Source: Solirubrobacteraceae bacterium (GTDB lineage: Bacteria; Actinomycetota; Thermoleophilia; Solirubrobacterales; Solirubrobacteraceae). Taken from it: a DNA stretch of 8,917 bases. Both the position numbers and the translations under genes were made by a program. Where the stretch lies: assembly GCA_030043235.1 (NCBI GenBank), contig JASHYF010000046.1, forward strand, positions 1 to 8,917, read 5' to 3'. The notes beneath the pieces were generated by a model. That model did no database searches and was not told where the DNA came from. It saw nothing but the letters and a program-made list of their open reading frames with translations. Shown here one piece after another: positions 1-6,934 of the stretch. How positions within the stretch are numbered: the stretch's first letter is position 1; every line of letters begins with the position of its first letter.

Positions 1-78
1 GCCGGCGGGCGCGCCGGCCCGCTGAGCGCAGCAGGCTGCCGGCGGCACCCGCGCGCGAAATGGCATCGTTGACCGGCG

Positions 79-771
79 ATGGGGCGCTCGCCGTACAACC
101 GCCATCCGCTCGGCCTGCTGCTCGTCCTCGCCCTGGGAGCGATGGTGGCGGCGATTCTGCTCCTGTTCCTCGTGGAAGCGATCGGGTACGCCTACCAGCG
201 GATCGGGATCAGCGAGAGCGTGCTGTTCGCGCTGGTGCTCGCCTCGCTCGTCGGCGGCGCGATCAACGTACCGATCGCGCGACTGCGCAGCGAGGCCGCG
301 ATCGACGTGCGCGAAGTGCGCGCCTTCGGGGTGCGCTACCGCGTGCCGGTCGTGCGCAGGGCGACGCAGACGATCCTCGCGGTCAATCTCGGCGGAGCCG
401 TGATCCCGGCCGGGGTCTCGATGCTGCTCCTGGTGAAGGACGGCATCTGGTGGCAGGCTGCGATCGGCGTCTGTTTCGTGACCATCGTGGTGCACGCTCT
501 CGCGAGGCCGGTCCCGGGGCTGGGCATCGCCGTTCCCGCGCTCGTGCCACCGGCGCTGGCGGCCGGCGCCGCGCTGCTCATCTCACCGCGCGACGCCGCC
601 GCGCTCGCGTACGTCTCAGGCACGCTGGGGACGCTGATCGGCGCAGACCTGCTGAACCTGCGCACCCTGGGCGAGCTCGGCACGGGCGTGGCCTCGATCG
701 GAGGCGCCGGCACCTTCGACGGCGTGTTCCTCAGCGGCATCGTCGCGGTCCTGCTCGTCGGGCTCTCGTGA
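79..771 (+). CDS. DUF1614 family multi-pass membrane protein
   Basis: A 230-residue, strongly hydrophobic protein with about six or seven predicted membrane segments (roughly residues 11-34, 44-64, 97-119, 124-141, 148-168, 172-190, 205-229). Blocks I associate with DUF1614 (function unknown) are NVPI at 63-66, a VNLGG-A-IP block at 102-110, an ARPVPGLGI-VPALVPP stretch at 142-158, GTLIGADLLNL at 184-194 and ASIGGAGTFDGVFLSG at 205-220. An in-frame TGA at 70-72 blocks any earlier start, so ATG 79 is the first possible start; it retains the first membrane helix. There is no convincing Shine-Dalgarno before it. Its TGA overlaps the GTG start of the MFS gene in GTGA, so the two are probably made together. 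The family assignment is from recognition of conserved motifs. Nothing here shows what it transports or binds. Confidence 0.82.
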   Translation: MGRSPYNRHPLGLLLVLALGAMVAAILLLFLVEAIGYAYQRIGISESVLFALVLASLVGGAINVPIARLRSEAAIDVREVRAFGVRYRVPVVRRATQTILAVNLGGAVIPAGVSMLLLVKDGIWWQAAIGVCFVTIVVHALARPVPGLGIAVPALVPPALAAGAALLISPRDAAALAYVSGTLGTLIGADLLNLRTLGELGTGVASIGGAGTFDGVFLSGIVAVLLVGLS

Positions 772-2498
772 GCGCAGCCGGGCCCCCGAACGAGCGCTAC
801 AAGTGGGTGGCCCTGTCCAACACCACGCTCGGCGTGCTGCTGGCGACGATCGACGCGTCGATCACGCTGATCGCGATGCCGGACATCTTCCGCGGCATCC
901 ACCTCGAACCGCTGGCCCCGGGCAACAGCTTCTACCTGCTGTGGATGATCCTCGGCTTCCTCGTGGTGACGAGCGTGCTGGTGGTGAGCCTGGGACGCCT
1001 CGGCGACATGTTCGGGCGCGTGCGCATGTACAACCTGGGCTTCGCGATCTACACGATCGGCTCGCTGTGGCTGACCGTGGACTGGCTGACGGGCCGTGCG
1101 GGCGCGAGCTACCTGATCGCGTTCCGCGTCGTGCAGGGGATCGGCGCGGCCTTCCTGCTCGCCAACTCGGCGGCGATCCTCACCGACGCGTTCCCCCCCG
1201 GTCAGCGCGGGCTGGCGCTCGGCATCAACAACATCGCGGGCATCTCCGGGCAGTTCATCGGGCTGCTGCTCGGCGGCCTGCTCGGCCCGATCGACTGGCG
1301 GCTCGTGTTCCTGGTGTCCGTGCCCGTGGGCGCGTTCGGCACGATCTGGGCCCACCTGAAGCTGCGCGAGCTCAGCCACCCGCGACGCGTGCCGATCGAC
1401 TGGCGCGGCAACGCCACGTTCGCGATCGGGCTGGTGGCGGTGATGGTGGGCATCACCTACGGCATCCAGCCCCACGGCCACCACGTGCTGGGCTGGAGCA
1501 GCCCGAAGGTGCTGGCCGAGCTGGGCGCGGGCCTCGCGCTGCTGGCGGTGTTCGTGGCGCTGCAGCGGCGTGTGCCCAACCCGATGTTCCGCCTCGAGCT
1601 CTTTCGCATCCGCGCGTTCACGTTCGGCACGCTGTCGAGCTTTCTCTCGGCGGTCGCGCGCGGCGGGCTGATGTTCATGCTGATCATCTGGCTGCAGGGC
1701 ATCTGGCTGCCCGCGCACGGCTACAGCTTCGCCGAAACGCCCCTGTGGGCGGGCATCTACATGCTGCCGCTGACGCTCGGCTTCCTGCTGGCCGGCCCCA
1801 CCTCCGGCTATCTGTCGGATCGCTACGGCGCGCGGCCGTTCGCCACCGGCGGGATGCTCGTCGCGGCGCTCTCGTTCTTCTTGCTCGAGCAGCTGCCGAT
1901 CCAGTTTCCCTACGCGGCGTTCGCGCCGATCCTGCTGCTCAACGGCCTCGCGATGGGGTCGTTCGCCTCCCCCAACCGCGCGGGCGTGATGAACAGCCTG
2001 CCGCCCGCGGACCGCGGCGCCGGGGGAGGCATGAACCAGACCTTCCAGAACTCCGCGCAGGTGCTCTCGATCGGCATCTTCTTCACGCTCATGATCGCCG
2101 GCCTCGCCTCCACGCTGCCGGCGAGCCTCAGCGGCGGGCTCGTCGCGCACGGCGTCCCCGCGTCGCTCGCGCGAGACGTCGGCCGCGAGCCGCCCGTGTC
2201 GGTCCTGTTCGCCGCGTTCCTCGGCTACAACCCGATCGAGAAGCTGCTCGGCCCGCACGCGCTCGCGCATCTCAGCGCCGCCAACCTCGCGACGCTGACC
2301 GGCCGCGCGTTCTTTCCGCACCTCATCTCCGGCCCTTTCCATGCCGGCCTGCACGCGGCGTTCGATTTCGCGATCGTCGCCTGCCTGCTCGCCGCCGTCG
2401 CCTCGTGGTCGCGCGGAGGTCGCTATGTAGCCGGCGAGGTGCCGGCGGAGCTGCACGCCGAACACGCCCGCGCGCACGCCCCCGGGGCGATGCCATGA
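768..2498 (+). CDS. MFS transporter, DHA2 (EmrB/QacA-like, 14-helix) family
   Basis: A 576-residue inner-membrane transporter of the major facilitator superfamily, probably a proton-coupled exporter; the substrate is unknown. Helix 1 carries an ATIDASITLIAMPDI stretch (26-40), the DHA2 counterpart of the usual LD-TIVNVALP motif. Motif A, GRLGDMFGRVRMY, is at 76-88. The helix 5 region has IGLLLGGLLGPIDWRLVF at 164-181, matching the antiporter motif C plus the W-R-F block of this family. A second motif A-like GYLSDRYGAR is at 347-356. About 14 hydrophobic segments are visible, with a long loop at roughly 450-525 before the last helix, as is common in DHA2 members. The start is GTG 768, overlapping the upstream stop. 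No Shine-Dalgarno is seen, so translation is probably coupled. The frame is open upstream as far as position 60, but that part lies under the DUF1614 gene and is a shadow. The tail is His/Ala-rich and cytoplasmic. Confidence 0.88.
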   Translation: MSAAGPPNERYKWVALSNTTLGVLLATIDASITLIAMPDIFRGIHLEPLAPGNSFYLLWMILGFLVVTSVLVVSLGRLGDMFGRVRMYNLGFAIYTIGSLWLTVDWLTGRAGASYLIAFRVVQGIGAAFLLANSAAILTDAFPPGQRGLALGINNIAGISGQFIGLLLGGLLGPIDWRLVFLVSVPVGAFGTIWAHLKLRELSHPRRVPIDWRGNATFAIGLVAVMVGITYGIQPHGHHVLGWSSPKVLAELGAGLALLAVFVALQRRVPNPMFRLELFRIRAFTFGTLSSFLSAVARGGLMFMLIIWLQGIWLPAHGYSFAETPLWAGIYMLPLTLGFLLAGPTSGYLSDRYGARPFATGGMLVAALSFFLLEQLPIQFPYAAFAPILLLNGLAMGSFASPNRAGVMNSLPPADRGAGGGMNQTFQNSAQVLSIGIFFTLMIAGLASTLPASLSGGLVAHGVPASLARDVGREPPVSVLFAAFLGYNPIEKLLGPHALAHLSAANLATLTGRAFFPHLISGPFHAGLHAAFDFAIVACLLAAVASWSRGGRYVAGEVPAELHAEHARAHAPGAMP

Positions 2499-2517
2499 GG
2501 ATGACGACCGCGGGAGG

Positions 2518-5500
2518 TCAGCCTCGAGCGCCCACCACCTGGGCGTCGCGCTGCCACGCCGTCACAGCGGCAAGCGCGTCCGTGGGTCGCTCCTCGATCA
2601 CCTGCGCCGCTCCGGCGTAGACGAGGCCCGACTCGCCGTCGAGTGTGATCTCCTCGCCCTCGGCGAGCATGCGCGAGCCGATCGTGACGGTGCGGGCTTG
2701 GAGGTCGATGTCCAGCCCCGTGCAGCCGACGAGGCATGGCTTGCCCAGCTCGCGCGCGACGACGGCGGCATGCGAAGTGCGTCCGCCGGTCGCGGTGAGC
2801 ACGCCGGCCGAGCCGATCATGGCCGCGATGTCGTCGGTGGAGATCTCGCGCCGCAGGAGCACCGGCGACCGGCCGTCGCCGGCCAGGCGTGCCACCGCGG
2901 CGGCGTCCAGCGCGATCGGCCCGGTGGCCACGCCGAGGCTGGCCGGGACGGCCCGTGCGAGCGCGTCTCGCTCGTCCGCGCCGCGCACTCGCCGCCGGGA
3001 GAGAGCATCCAGGTCGATGCCCGCGAGCCGCTCGAGCGCCGTCTCGGGCGTGATCAGCCCCTCGGCCACCTGATCGACGGCGATCCGCAGCGCGGCCCAC
3101 GGAGTTCGCTTGGCGGTGCGCGACTGCAGCAGGAAGAGCTCCCCGTCCTGGAGGGTGAACTCGAACTCCTGCGCGTCGCCCATCTCCGCCTCGAGCAGCC
3201 GGCAGGCGCTGCGCAGCTCCTCGCCCAGCGCCGGGTCCATGGTGGCCGGATCCTCGGCCGGGCGCAGCGACTGGCGGCCCGCGACGATGTCCTCGCCCTG
3301 TGCGTCGAGGGCGAAGTCCAGGTACAGGCGAGGCTCTCCGAGGGCCGGATCGCGCGTGAATCCAACCCCTGAGCCGGAACGTCCGCCGGCGTTTCCGAAG
3401 ACCATGCGCTGCACGATCACCGCTGTGCCGAGGTCCTCCGGCACGTCGCCGAGACGGCGATACTCGCGCGCCTTGGGTGACTGCCAAGACCGCAGGACTG
3501 CAAGCACGGCCTGCTGCAGCTGGACGTGCGGGTCCTGTGGGAAGGGCGCGCCGGTGAGCTCGCGGAAGCGCTCGAGATGCGTGGCCGTGAGCTCTCTGAG
3601 CTCGAGTGCCTCGAGCTGCATCGGCCGCTCCGCGCCGGCCGCGCGCACCCGCTCTCGCACCTCGCGCTGGAAGGGCGCGGAGGGGCAGCCGTGCACGACC
3701 GAGGCGAGCGACTCGACCAGGCGCCTGTAGCAGTCCCACGCAAGCCTCGGGTTGCCGGTCGCGGCCGCGAGGCCGCCGACCGTGTGACTCGAGACGCCCA
3801 CGTCGAGCACCGTCTCGAGCATGCCCGGCATCGACACCGGCGCCCCCGAGCGCACCGAGACCACGAGCGGACGCAGGCGATCCCCGAGGCGAAGTCCGGT
3901 GGCGGCCTCCAGCGCGAGGATCGCGCTCGCGCTCAGCTCGCCGATCTCCTCGCTGGCTGGCGCGCCGGAGAGCGCGCCGGAGAGCAGTCCGCGTTTCGAC
4001 ACCGCGGTGGTCAGGACCACCGCAGCGGGCACCCGCAGGCCCGCCCGCGCCATGCGCGCCAATCCGTGCGCCTTGGCCCCGATCGTCTCGGGGCCGGGCA
4101 ACGGGCGGTCGTCCTGGCCGAGCATGTACAGGTCCTCGCTTGGCGAGGGCATCTCCTCGCGCAGGCTGGGCAGGGCGGAGCCGCGTGGGCGGGGAGCGGG
4201 TGGGCGGGGTTCGGGTCGCTGGGGGCCGGGTGGTCGGGCGCTCGATTCCGTGCGACGCATCGGAGCCTCTCTGCGAACGGCGCGGCCGAGCACCTGGTCG
4301 CGCAGCAGCAGCGCGGTGTGCATCAGCGCGTCGGCCGCCTGCTCCAGCGCGCGGGTGACTTCCACGAGCACGAACAGCTCGCTCGCGGCAGGTGAGCCGG
4401 CGACCACGGCGGCATGCACAGAGCGCTGGGCGTCGTCGGTCTCGTGCTCCAAGCTCATCACCTCGTGCACCGCCTCCAGGAATGCCTCCATCGCCTCGCC
4501 CGAGTCGCGCTGCACGTCCGCGGCGAGCATGACCGCACGCAGGTGCGCCCGCGCCGAGGCGAGCACCAGCCGGCACATGCCGCGCAGCTGCCCGGCGATC
4601 TCGCGGGCGGGCCCGGGTGGCCGCAGGAGCGTGAGGTTGAAGACGGCTTCCTCGAGGCTGTCGGCGACGTCGTCGGCCGCCTCGATCAGCGCCAGCAGGG
4701 CGCTGGGCTCGTTGGTGCGCTCCACGTACGCGCGCACGCGGCTGACGATCTCATCGGCGGCGTGCTCCCACGCCCGCGCGTGCTGGACCTCTGCGCCGGC
4801 GCGCTCCCGCGTCTCGCCGGAGAGCGCGCGCTCGAGCTCCTCGCGCGTCGCCTCGCCGATCTCCACGACGAGCTCGCCGTGGCGCGTGATCAGCTCGAGC
4901 AGCTCTTCGCGCGCGGTGTGCACGTAGCCGACGAGCTCGGCGCGAACCTCATCCTGGATCAGCGGCATGGCCTGGCCGGCGAGCATCCCCTCCGAGCAGA
5001 TCCGCAGGACCGAGCGCAGATACGCGCAGGCAGCCTCGGCGCCGAGCACGTCGCTGAGCGACTCGCCGGCCCCGGTGCCGGGGCGTCCCGCGAACTGCAG
5101 CGCATCGCGCACGAGACGCTCGCCCCCGGCGAGCAGGAACGCCCGGTGGCCGTGGCGCTTCTCCGCCGCCCACGACAGCAGCTCCACGGCGGCGCGCCTG
5201 CCGATGAGGCTGCGCAGCCGCTTGCGTGCGCGATTCCAGTCGATCATGAAGACCAGCTGCGAGCCGAGCGCAGCCAGGAAGCGCTCCAGCGACTCCGTGT
5301 CGGGCGCGGCGTAGTGGCCCACGGCCAGGTGGAACAGGCCGCCCTCCATGTTGCGGTTCGCCCGTGAGCGCGTGTCCTCCCATTCGACACCGCGCTGGGC
5401 CAGCAGCTCCTGGAAGAAGATCAGCCGCTCGAGGTGGACGTCGGTGTAGGTGACGGTCACCGTCCGCTCCACGACCCGCAGCACGAGCACGTGGGCATCG

Positions 5501-6192
5501 GTCATCCCCAGGTCGTTCTGCAGCAGCAGCGCCGAGCCGGAGCGGGTTGCGATCGTGCCCAGTCCGGGGTGCCCGAAGCGCAGGGACTCGGTCTCGTGCA
5601 GGCCGCGCATGAAGGCGCGCACCAGAGGACGGTCGCCAGGCTGCAGGCTGTGGGCGCGCGCGCCGTCGATCGACTCGGTGGCCAGCTTCGCCGCCACCAG
5701 GTTCAGCTCCCGATGAGCATCCGCGACGATCAGATGCAGGCTGTCGCGGCCGTGGCCGGCGGCCGTGAGCCGCAGAAGGTCGTCCGCGTGAATCGTCTCG
5801 CCGCTCACCTCCAACGACTCGGTCACAGTGGCCAGACGCGTGCGCAGCTCAGCGGCTGTGCTCGCGCCCGCCGCGAGCAGCGGGGCGAGCATCGTCTGCG
5901 CCTCGGCGAGCGCCTGCCGCGTGATCTTCTCCGCGGAGGGCACCCTGTAGGAGTCCGCGGCCGCGCGCCTGCTGTCCGCGACCACGCGATCGAGCGCCGG
6001 GTCCTCCACGCCGCTGGCAAGGCGCTCCTCGCGCAGGTTCGGCTCATCGGCGCCGTCGGCCGCCGATCGTGCCGTCTGGAGCAGCGCCAGCAGGTACTTC
6101 ACGCGATCGTTTGCCACAAGCGCGCGACGCACGAGCTCGGGAAGCAGCAGCTCGTCCTCCCCGAGCTCCTGGATGATTCGCTCCTTGGCCAT
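2518..6192 (-). CDS. Multidomain phosphotransferase-like protein: N-terminal unknown domain, DUF47/PhoU-like domain, PPDK ATP-grasp and phosphohistidine domains, no PEP/pyruvate barrel
   Basis: 1224 residues, no signal peptide or membrane segment, presumably cytoplasmic. Residues 1-430: unassigned, largely helical, with a MIDWNRARKRLRSL stretch at 316-329. Residues 430-637: DUF47/PhoU-like, with two acidic repeats (EHAAD 476-480 with DDVAD 507-511; LEHETDD 581-587 with LEQAAD 616-621). Residues 640-690: Pro/Arg-rich linker. Residues 690-1060: PPDK-type ATP-grasp, with GAKA at 705-708, VRSGAPVSMPGM at 780-791, an MVFGNAGGRSGSGVGFTRDP block at 930-949, DAQGEDIVAG at 963-972 and EFTLQDGELFLLQSR at 1011-1025. 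Putative ATP/Mg residues K707, R781, E1011, Q1023 and R1025 are kept; an Asp usual in PPDK is Glu1009. Residues 1085-1200: swivelling domain with TGGRTSHAAVVAR at 1135-1147, catalytic His1141. The protein ends where the PEP/pyruvate TIM barrel of PPDK (about 340 residues) would start, so a full pyruvate-to-PEP reaction is unlikely. ATG 6192 lies three bases after the preceding stop; the Shine-Dalgarno is weak and coupling likely. Autophosphorylation is inferred; the acceptor is unknown. Confidence 0.85.
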   Translation of the reverse strand: MAKERIIQELGEDELLLPELVRRALVANDRVKYLLALLQTARSAADGADEPNLREERLASGVEDPALDRVVADSRRAAADSYRVPSAEKITRQALAEAQTMLAPLLAAGASTAAELRTRLATVTESLEVSGETIHADDLLRLTAAGHGRDSLHLIVADAHRELNLVAAKLATESIDGARAHSLQPGDRPLVRAFMRGLHETESLRFGHPGLGTIATRSGSALLLQNDLGMTDAHVLVLRVVERTVTVTYTDVHLERLIFFQELLAQRGVEWEDTRSRANRNMEGGLFHLAVGHYAAPDTESLERFLAALGSQLVFMIDWNRARKRLRSLIGRRAAVELLSWAAEKRHGHRAFLLAGGERLVRDALQFAGRPGTGAGESLSDVLGAEAACAYLRSVLRICSEGMLAGQAMPLIQDEVRAELVGYVHTAREELLELITRHGELVVEIGEATREELERALSGETRERAGAEVQHARAWEHAADEIVSRVRAYVERTNEPSALLALIEAADDVADSLEEAVFNLTLLRPPGPAREIAGQLRGMCRLVLASARAHLRAVMLAADVQRDSGEAMEAFLEAVHEVMSLEHETDDAQRSVHAAVVAGSPAASELFVLVEVTRALEQAADALMHTALLLRDQVLGRAVRREAPMRRTESSARPPGPQRPEPRPPAPRPRGSALPSLREEMPSPSEDLYMLGQDDRPLPGPETIGAKAHGLARMARAGLRVPAAVVLTTAVSKRGLLSGALSGAPASEEIGELSASAILALEAATGLRLGDRLRPLVVSVRSGAPVSMPGMLETVLDVGVSSHTVGGLAAATGNPRLAWDCYRRLVESLASVVHGCPSAPFQREVRERVRAAGAERPMQLEALELRELTATHLERFRELTGAPFPQDPHVQLQQAVLAVLRSWQSPKAREYRRLGDVPEDLGTAVIVQRMVFGNAGGRSGSGVGFTRDPALGEPRLYLDFALDAQGEDIVAGRQSLRPAEDPATMDPALGEELRSACRLLEAEMGDAQEFEFTLQDGELFLLQSRTAKRTPWAALRIAVDQVAEGLITPETALERLAGIDLDALSRRRVRGADERDALARAVPASLGVATGPIALDAAAVARLAGDGRSPVLLRREISTDDIAAMIGSAGVLTATGGRTSHAAVVARELGKPCLVGCTGLDIDLQARTVTIGSRMLAEGEEITLDGESGLVYAGAAQVIEERPTDALAAVTAWQRDAQVVGARG
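4187..4230 (+). other. G-quadruplex-forming motif in the linker-coding region
   Basis: Seven runs of three to five G lie within 44 bases on the plus strand, with loops of one to five bases, starting GGGCGGGGAGCGGGTGGG. This meets the standard G3+N1-7 definition several times over. The plus strand is the template for the minus-strand gene here. The same bases code for the Pro/Arg-rich linker (about residues 655-669), so codon choice for Pro (CCC, CCG) is enough to explain the runs. A role in polymerase pausing is only a possibility. Confidence 0.55.
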
Positions 6193-6195
6193 CCG

Positions 6196-6498
6196 CTACG
6201 CGCCGGCGGCGTGACCGCCGACGAGCTCGCGGTGCACGTGATCGCGCCCCTCGCGCACGATCAGCTCACATGGGCGGGCGTGGGCGCCGCACAGGTAGGC
6301 CACGCGGCGGGCGTCGTCCAACGTCTCGCAGGTGACCGGCTGCTCGCCCGGCAACACGACCTCCCAGCCTTCTCCGCTCCTGCTCACGTGCATGGCGATC
6401 CTTGCGCCTCGACCGTGCGACGTCGCCCTCGGGGCCCGCTTGGCTGGAGCACGTGCGGGATCCGCCAGCCGTGTCCGCGTCTTGGAGGCCGATCCCAT
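6196..6498 (-). CDS. Small DUF2188-like protein
   Basis: About 100 residues from ATG 6498. The conserved-looking part is residues 36-91: MHVSRSGEGWEVVLPG, then a CETLDDARRVAYLCG helix and a PCELIVREGRDHVHRE strand. The order strand - GW-V strand - helix with aligned Ala/Arg - LIV strand - GRD turn resembles DUF2188, a family of short proteins of unknown function; this is a pattern match, not a search result. Two starts compete. ATG 6498 overlaps the preceding stop (TGATG) and has GAGG four bases upstream, giving an Arg/Ala-rich 35-residue lead. ATG 6393 has AAGGA five bases upstream (plus-strand 6399-6403) and gives a 65-residue protein that starts right at the conserved part. I annotate the longer form because of the overlap, but the shorter is equally credible. 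The stop lies three bases before the start of the 1224-residue protein. Cysteines at 57, 70 and 77 are notable in so small a protein. Confidence 0.66.
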   Translation of the reverse strand: MGSASKTRTRLADPARAPAKRAPRATSHGRGARIAMHVSRSGEGWEVVLPGEQPVTCETLDDARRVAYLCGAHARPCELIVREGRDHVHRELVGGHAAGA

Positions 6499-6737
6499 CA
6501 CGCCTCATCCGACGTCGGCGTGCGCACCGGCCGAAGCCTCATCGCGCTGAGCTCGCCGGGCGAGTACGGCCGCACCTCCAGCGTCATGCAGTCCTCGAGC
6601 GACGCGAACACGCTGTCGGCGGCGGCGTCGAAGTGCGACACCACCCGCAGCAGGCGCTTGCCGTCGGTGAGGTAGCTGTCCGGCGCCAGGCGTTCCGATG
6701 GCAGGGTTACGAACCGTCGAAGCTGGGAGAGCGTCAT
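6498..6737 (-). CDS. Small hypothetical protein, 79 residues
   Basis: I do not recognise this protein. It has 79 residues, is soluble, and has no signal peptide. Features that look like a real folded domain are a LRRFVTLPSERLAPDSYLTD stretch at 6-25, then G-KRLLRVV (26-33), HFDAAADSVFASLEDC (35-50), and a TLEVRPYSPGEL-AMRLRPV ending (52-71). The alternating hydrophobic strands and the LEDC-TLE segment suggest a small beta-rich fold. ATG 6737 is chosen because GGAGA lies three bases upstream (plus-strand 6741-6745) and the sequence further upstream in this frame is coding-shadow in character. Its TGA shares its A with the ATG of the DUF2188-like gene (TGATG). It is therefore the first gene of a three-gene unit ending in the 1224-residue phosphotransferase-like protein, and may act with it. 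Confidence 0.65.
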   Translation of the reverse strand: MTLSQLRRFVTLPSERLAPDSYLTDGKRLLRVVSHFDAAADSVFASLEDCMTLEVRPYSPGELSAMRLRPVRTPTSDEA

Positions 6738-6740
6738 CGC

Positions 6741-6745
6741 TCTCC
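6741..6745 (-). promoter_or_regulatory. Shine-Dalgarno site of the 79-residue gene
   Basis: The minus strand reads TTGGAGAGCGATG. GGAGA lies three bases before ATG 6737. This is the clearest ribosome binding site in the minus-strand cluster, and it decides the start of the first gene of the unit, whose frame is otherwise open much further upstream. Confidence 0.55.
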
Positions 6746-6762
6746 AAGTCTCCCCGCTCGCG

Positions 6763-6788
6763 AGACCCTGCACATCCGCATCGGCAAC
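6763..6788 (-). promoter_or_regulatory. Candidate SigB/SigF-type (general stress) promoter of the three-gene unit
   Basis: On the minus strand GTTG (6788-6785) is followed after exactly 16 bases by GGGTCT (6768-6763). The actinobacterial SigB/SigF consensus is GTTT-N14-16-GGGTAT, so this has one mismatch in each element. Transcription would begin near 6756, giving a leader of about 20 bases that holds just the GGAGA ribosome binding site. The placement is good, but such a short degenerate motif can arise by chance in a high-GC spacer. There is no better sigma-70 type candidate in the spacer. Confidence 0.3.
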
Positions 6789-6934
6789 GGGTTCGGGGCA
6801 CGGGGGACTACTGACCCAGCCGCGGCCAGGAGCATGACAGGGCTCCGAGCGTGCCGTTCGGCGCATGGTCGGAGAAGCGCTCCGTGGCGCTGCCCGAGGT
6901 CCGCTCGGCGCGCGGCATCCAAGTGGATCCAGCG

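Larger units (their letters stand above)
6738..6934. other. Intergenic spacer between the MMPL gene and the three-gene unit
   Basis: 197 bases with no supported gene. A short minus-strand frame (6734-6922) has no coding character and no ribosome binding site and is left out. The spacer holds the candidate promoter and ribosome binding site listed separately. It also has an imperfect GC hairpin at 6861-6890: CGGAG 6870-6874 pairs with CTCCG 6880-6884 around AAGCG, with an outer GCGC/GCGC pairing. The hairpin lies 45-75 bases after the MMPL stop and could end that transcript, but no T tract follows it, so a terminator call would be weak. Confidence 0.4.

Noticed and set aside
1..72. Possible tail of an upstream gene (frames ending at 25 or at 72) and GCCGGC inverted repeats at 1-18
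   Set aside because: Too short to judge; either frame could be chance, and GCCGGC palindromes are expected often at this GC content.
60..767. An open frame that would extend the MFS protein by 236 residues at its N terminus
   Set aside because: This stretch is Arg/Ala/Gly-rich low-complexity translation lying over the DUF1614 gene in another frame. The MFS protein itself begins naturally just before helix 1, at GTG 768.
336..2477. Long minus-strand open frame opposite the DUF1614 and MFS genes
   Set aside because: Its translation is Arg/Glu/His/Gln-rich with no domain character. It is a shadow created by strong third-position GC bias.
2423..4576. Long minus-strand frame overlapping the fusion gene in a different phase
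   Set aside because: It is Arg/Ala/Gly-rich throughout, while the other phase has clear PPDK motifs.
2518..6192. Naming the large protein ppdK or calling it a true pyruvate, phosphate dikinase
   Set aside because: The PEP/pyruvate-binding barrel is absent and large extra domains are present, so the complete PPDK reaction is not supported.
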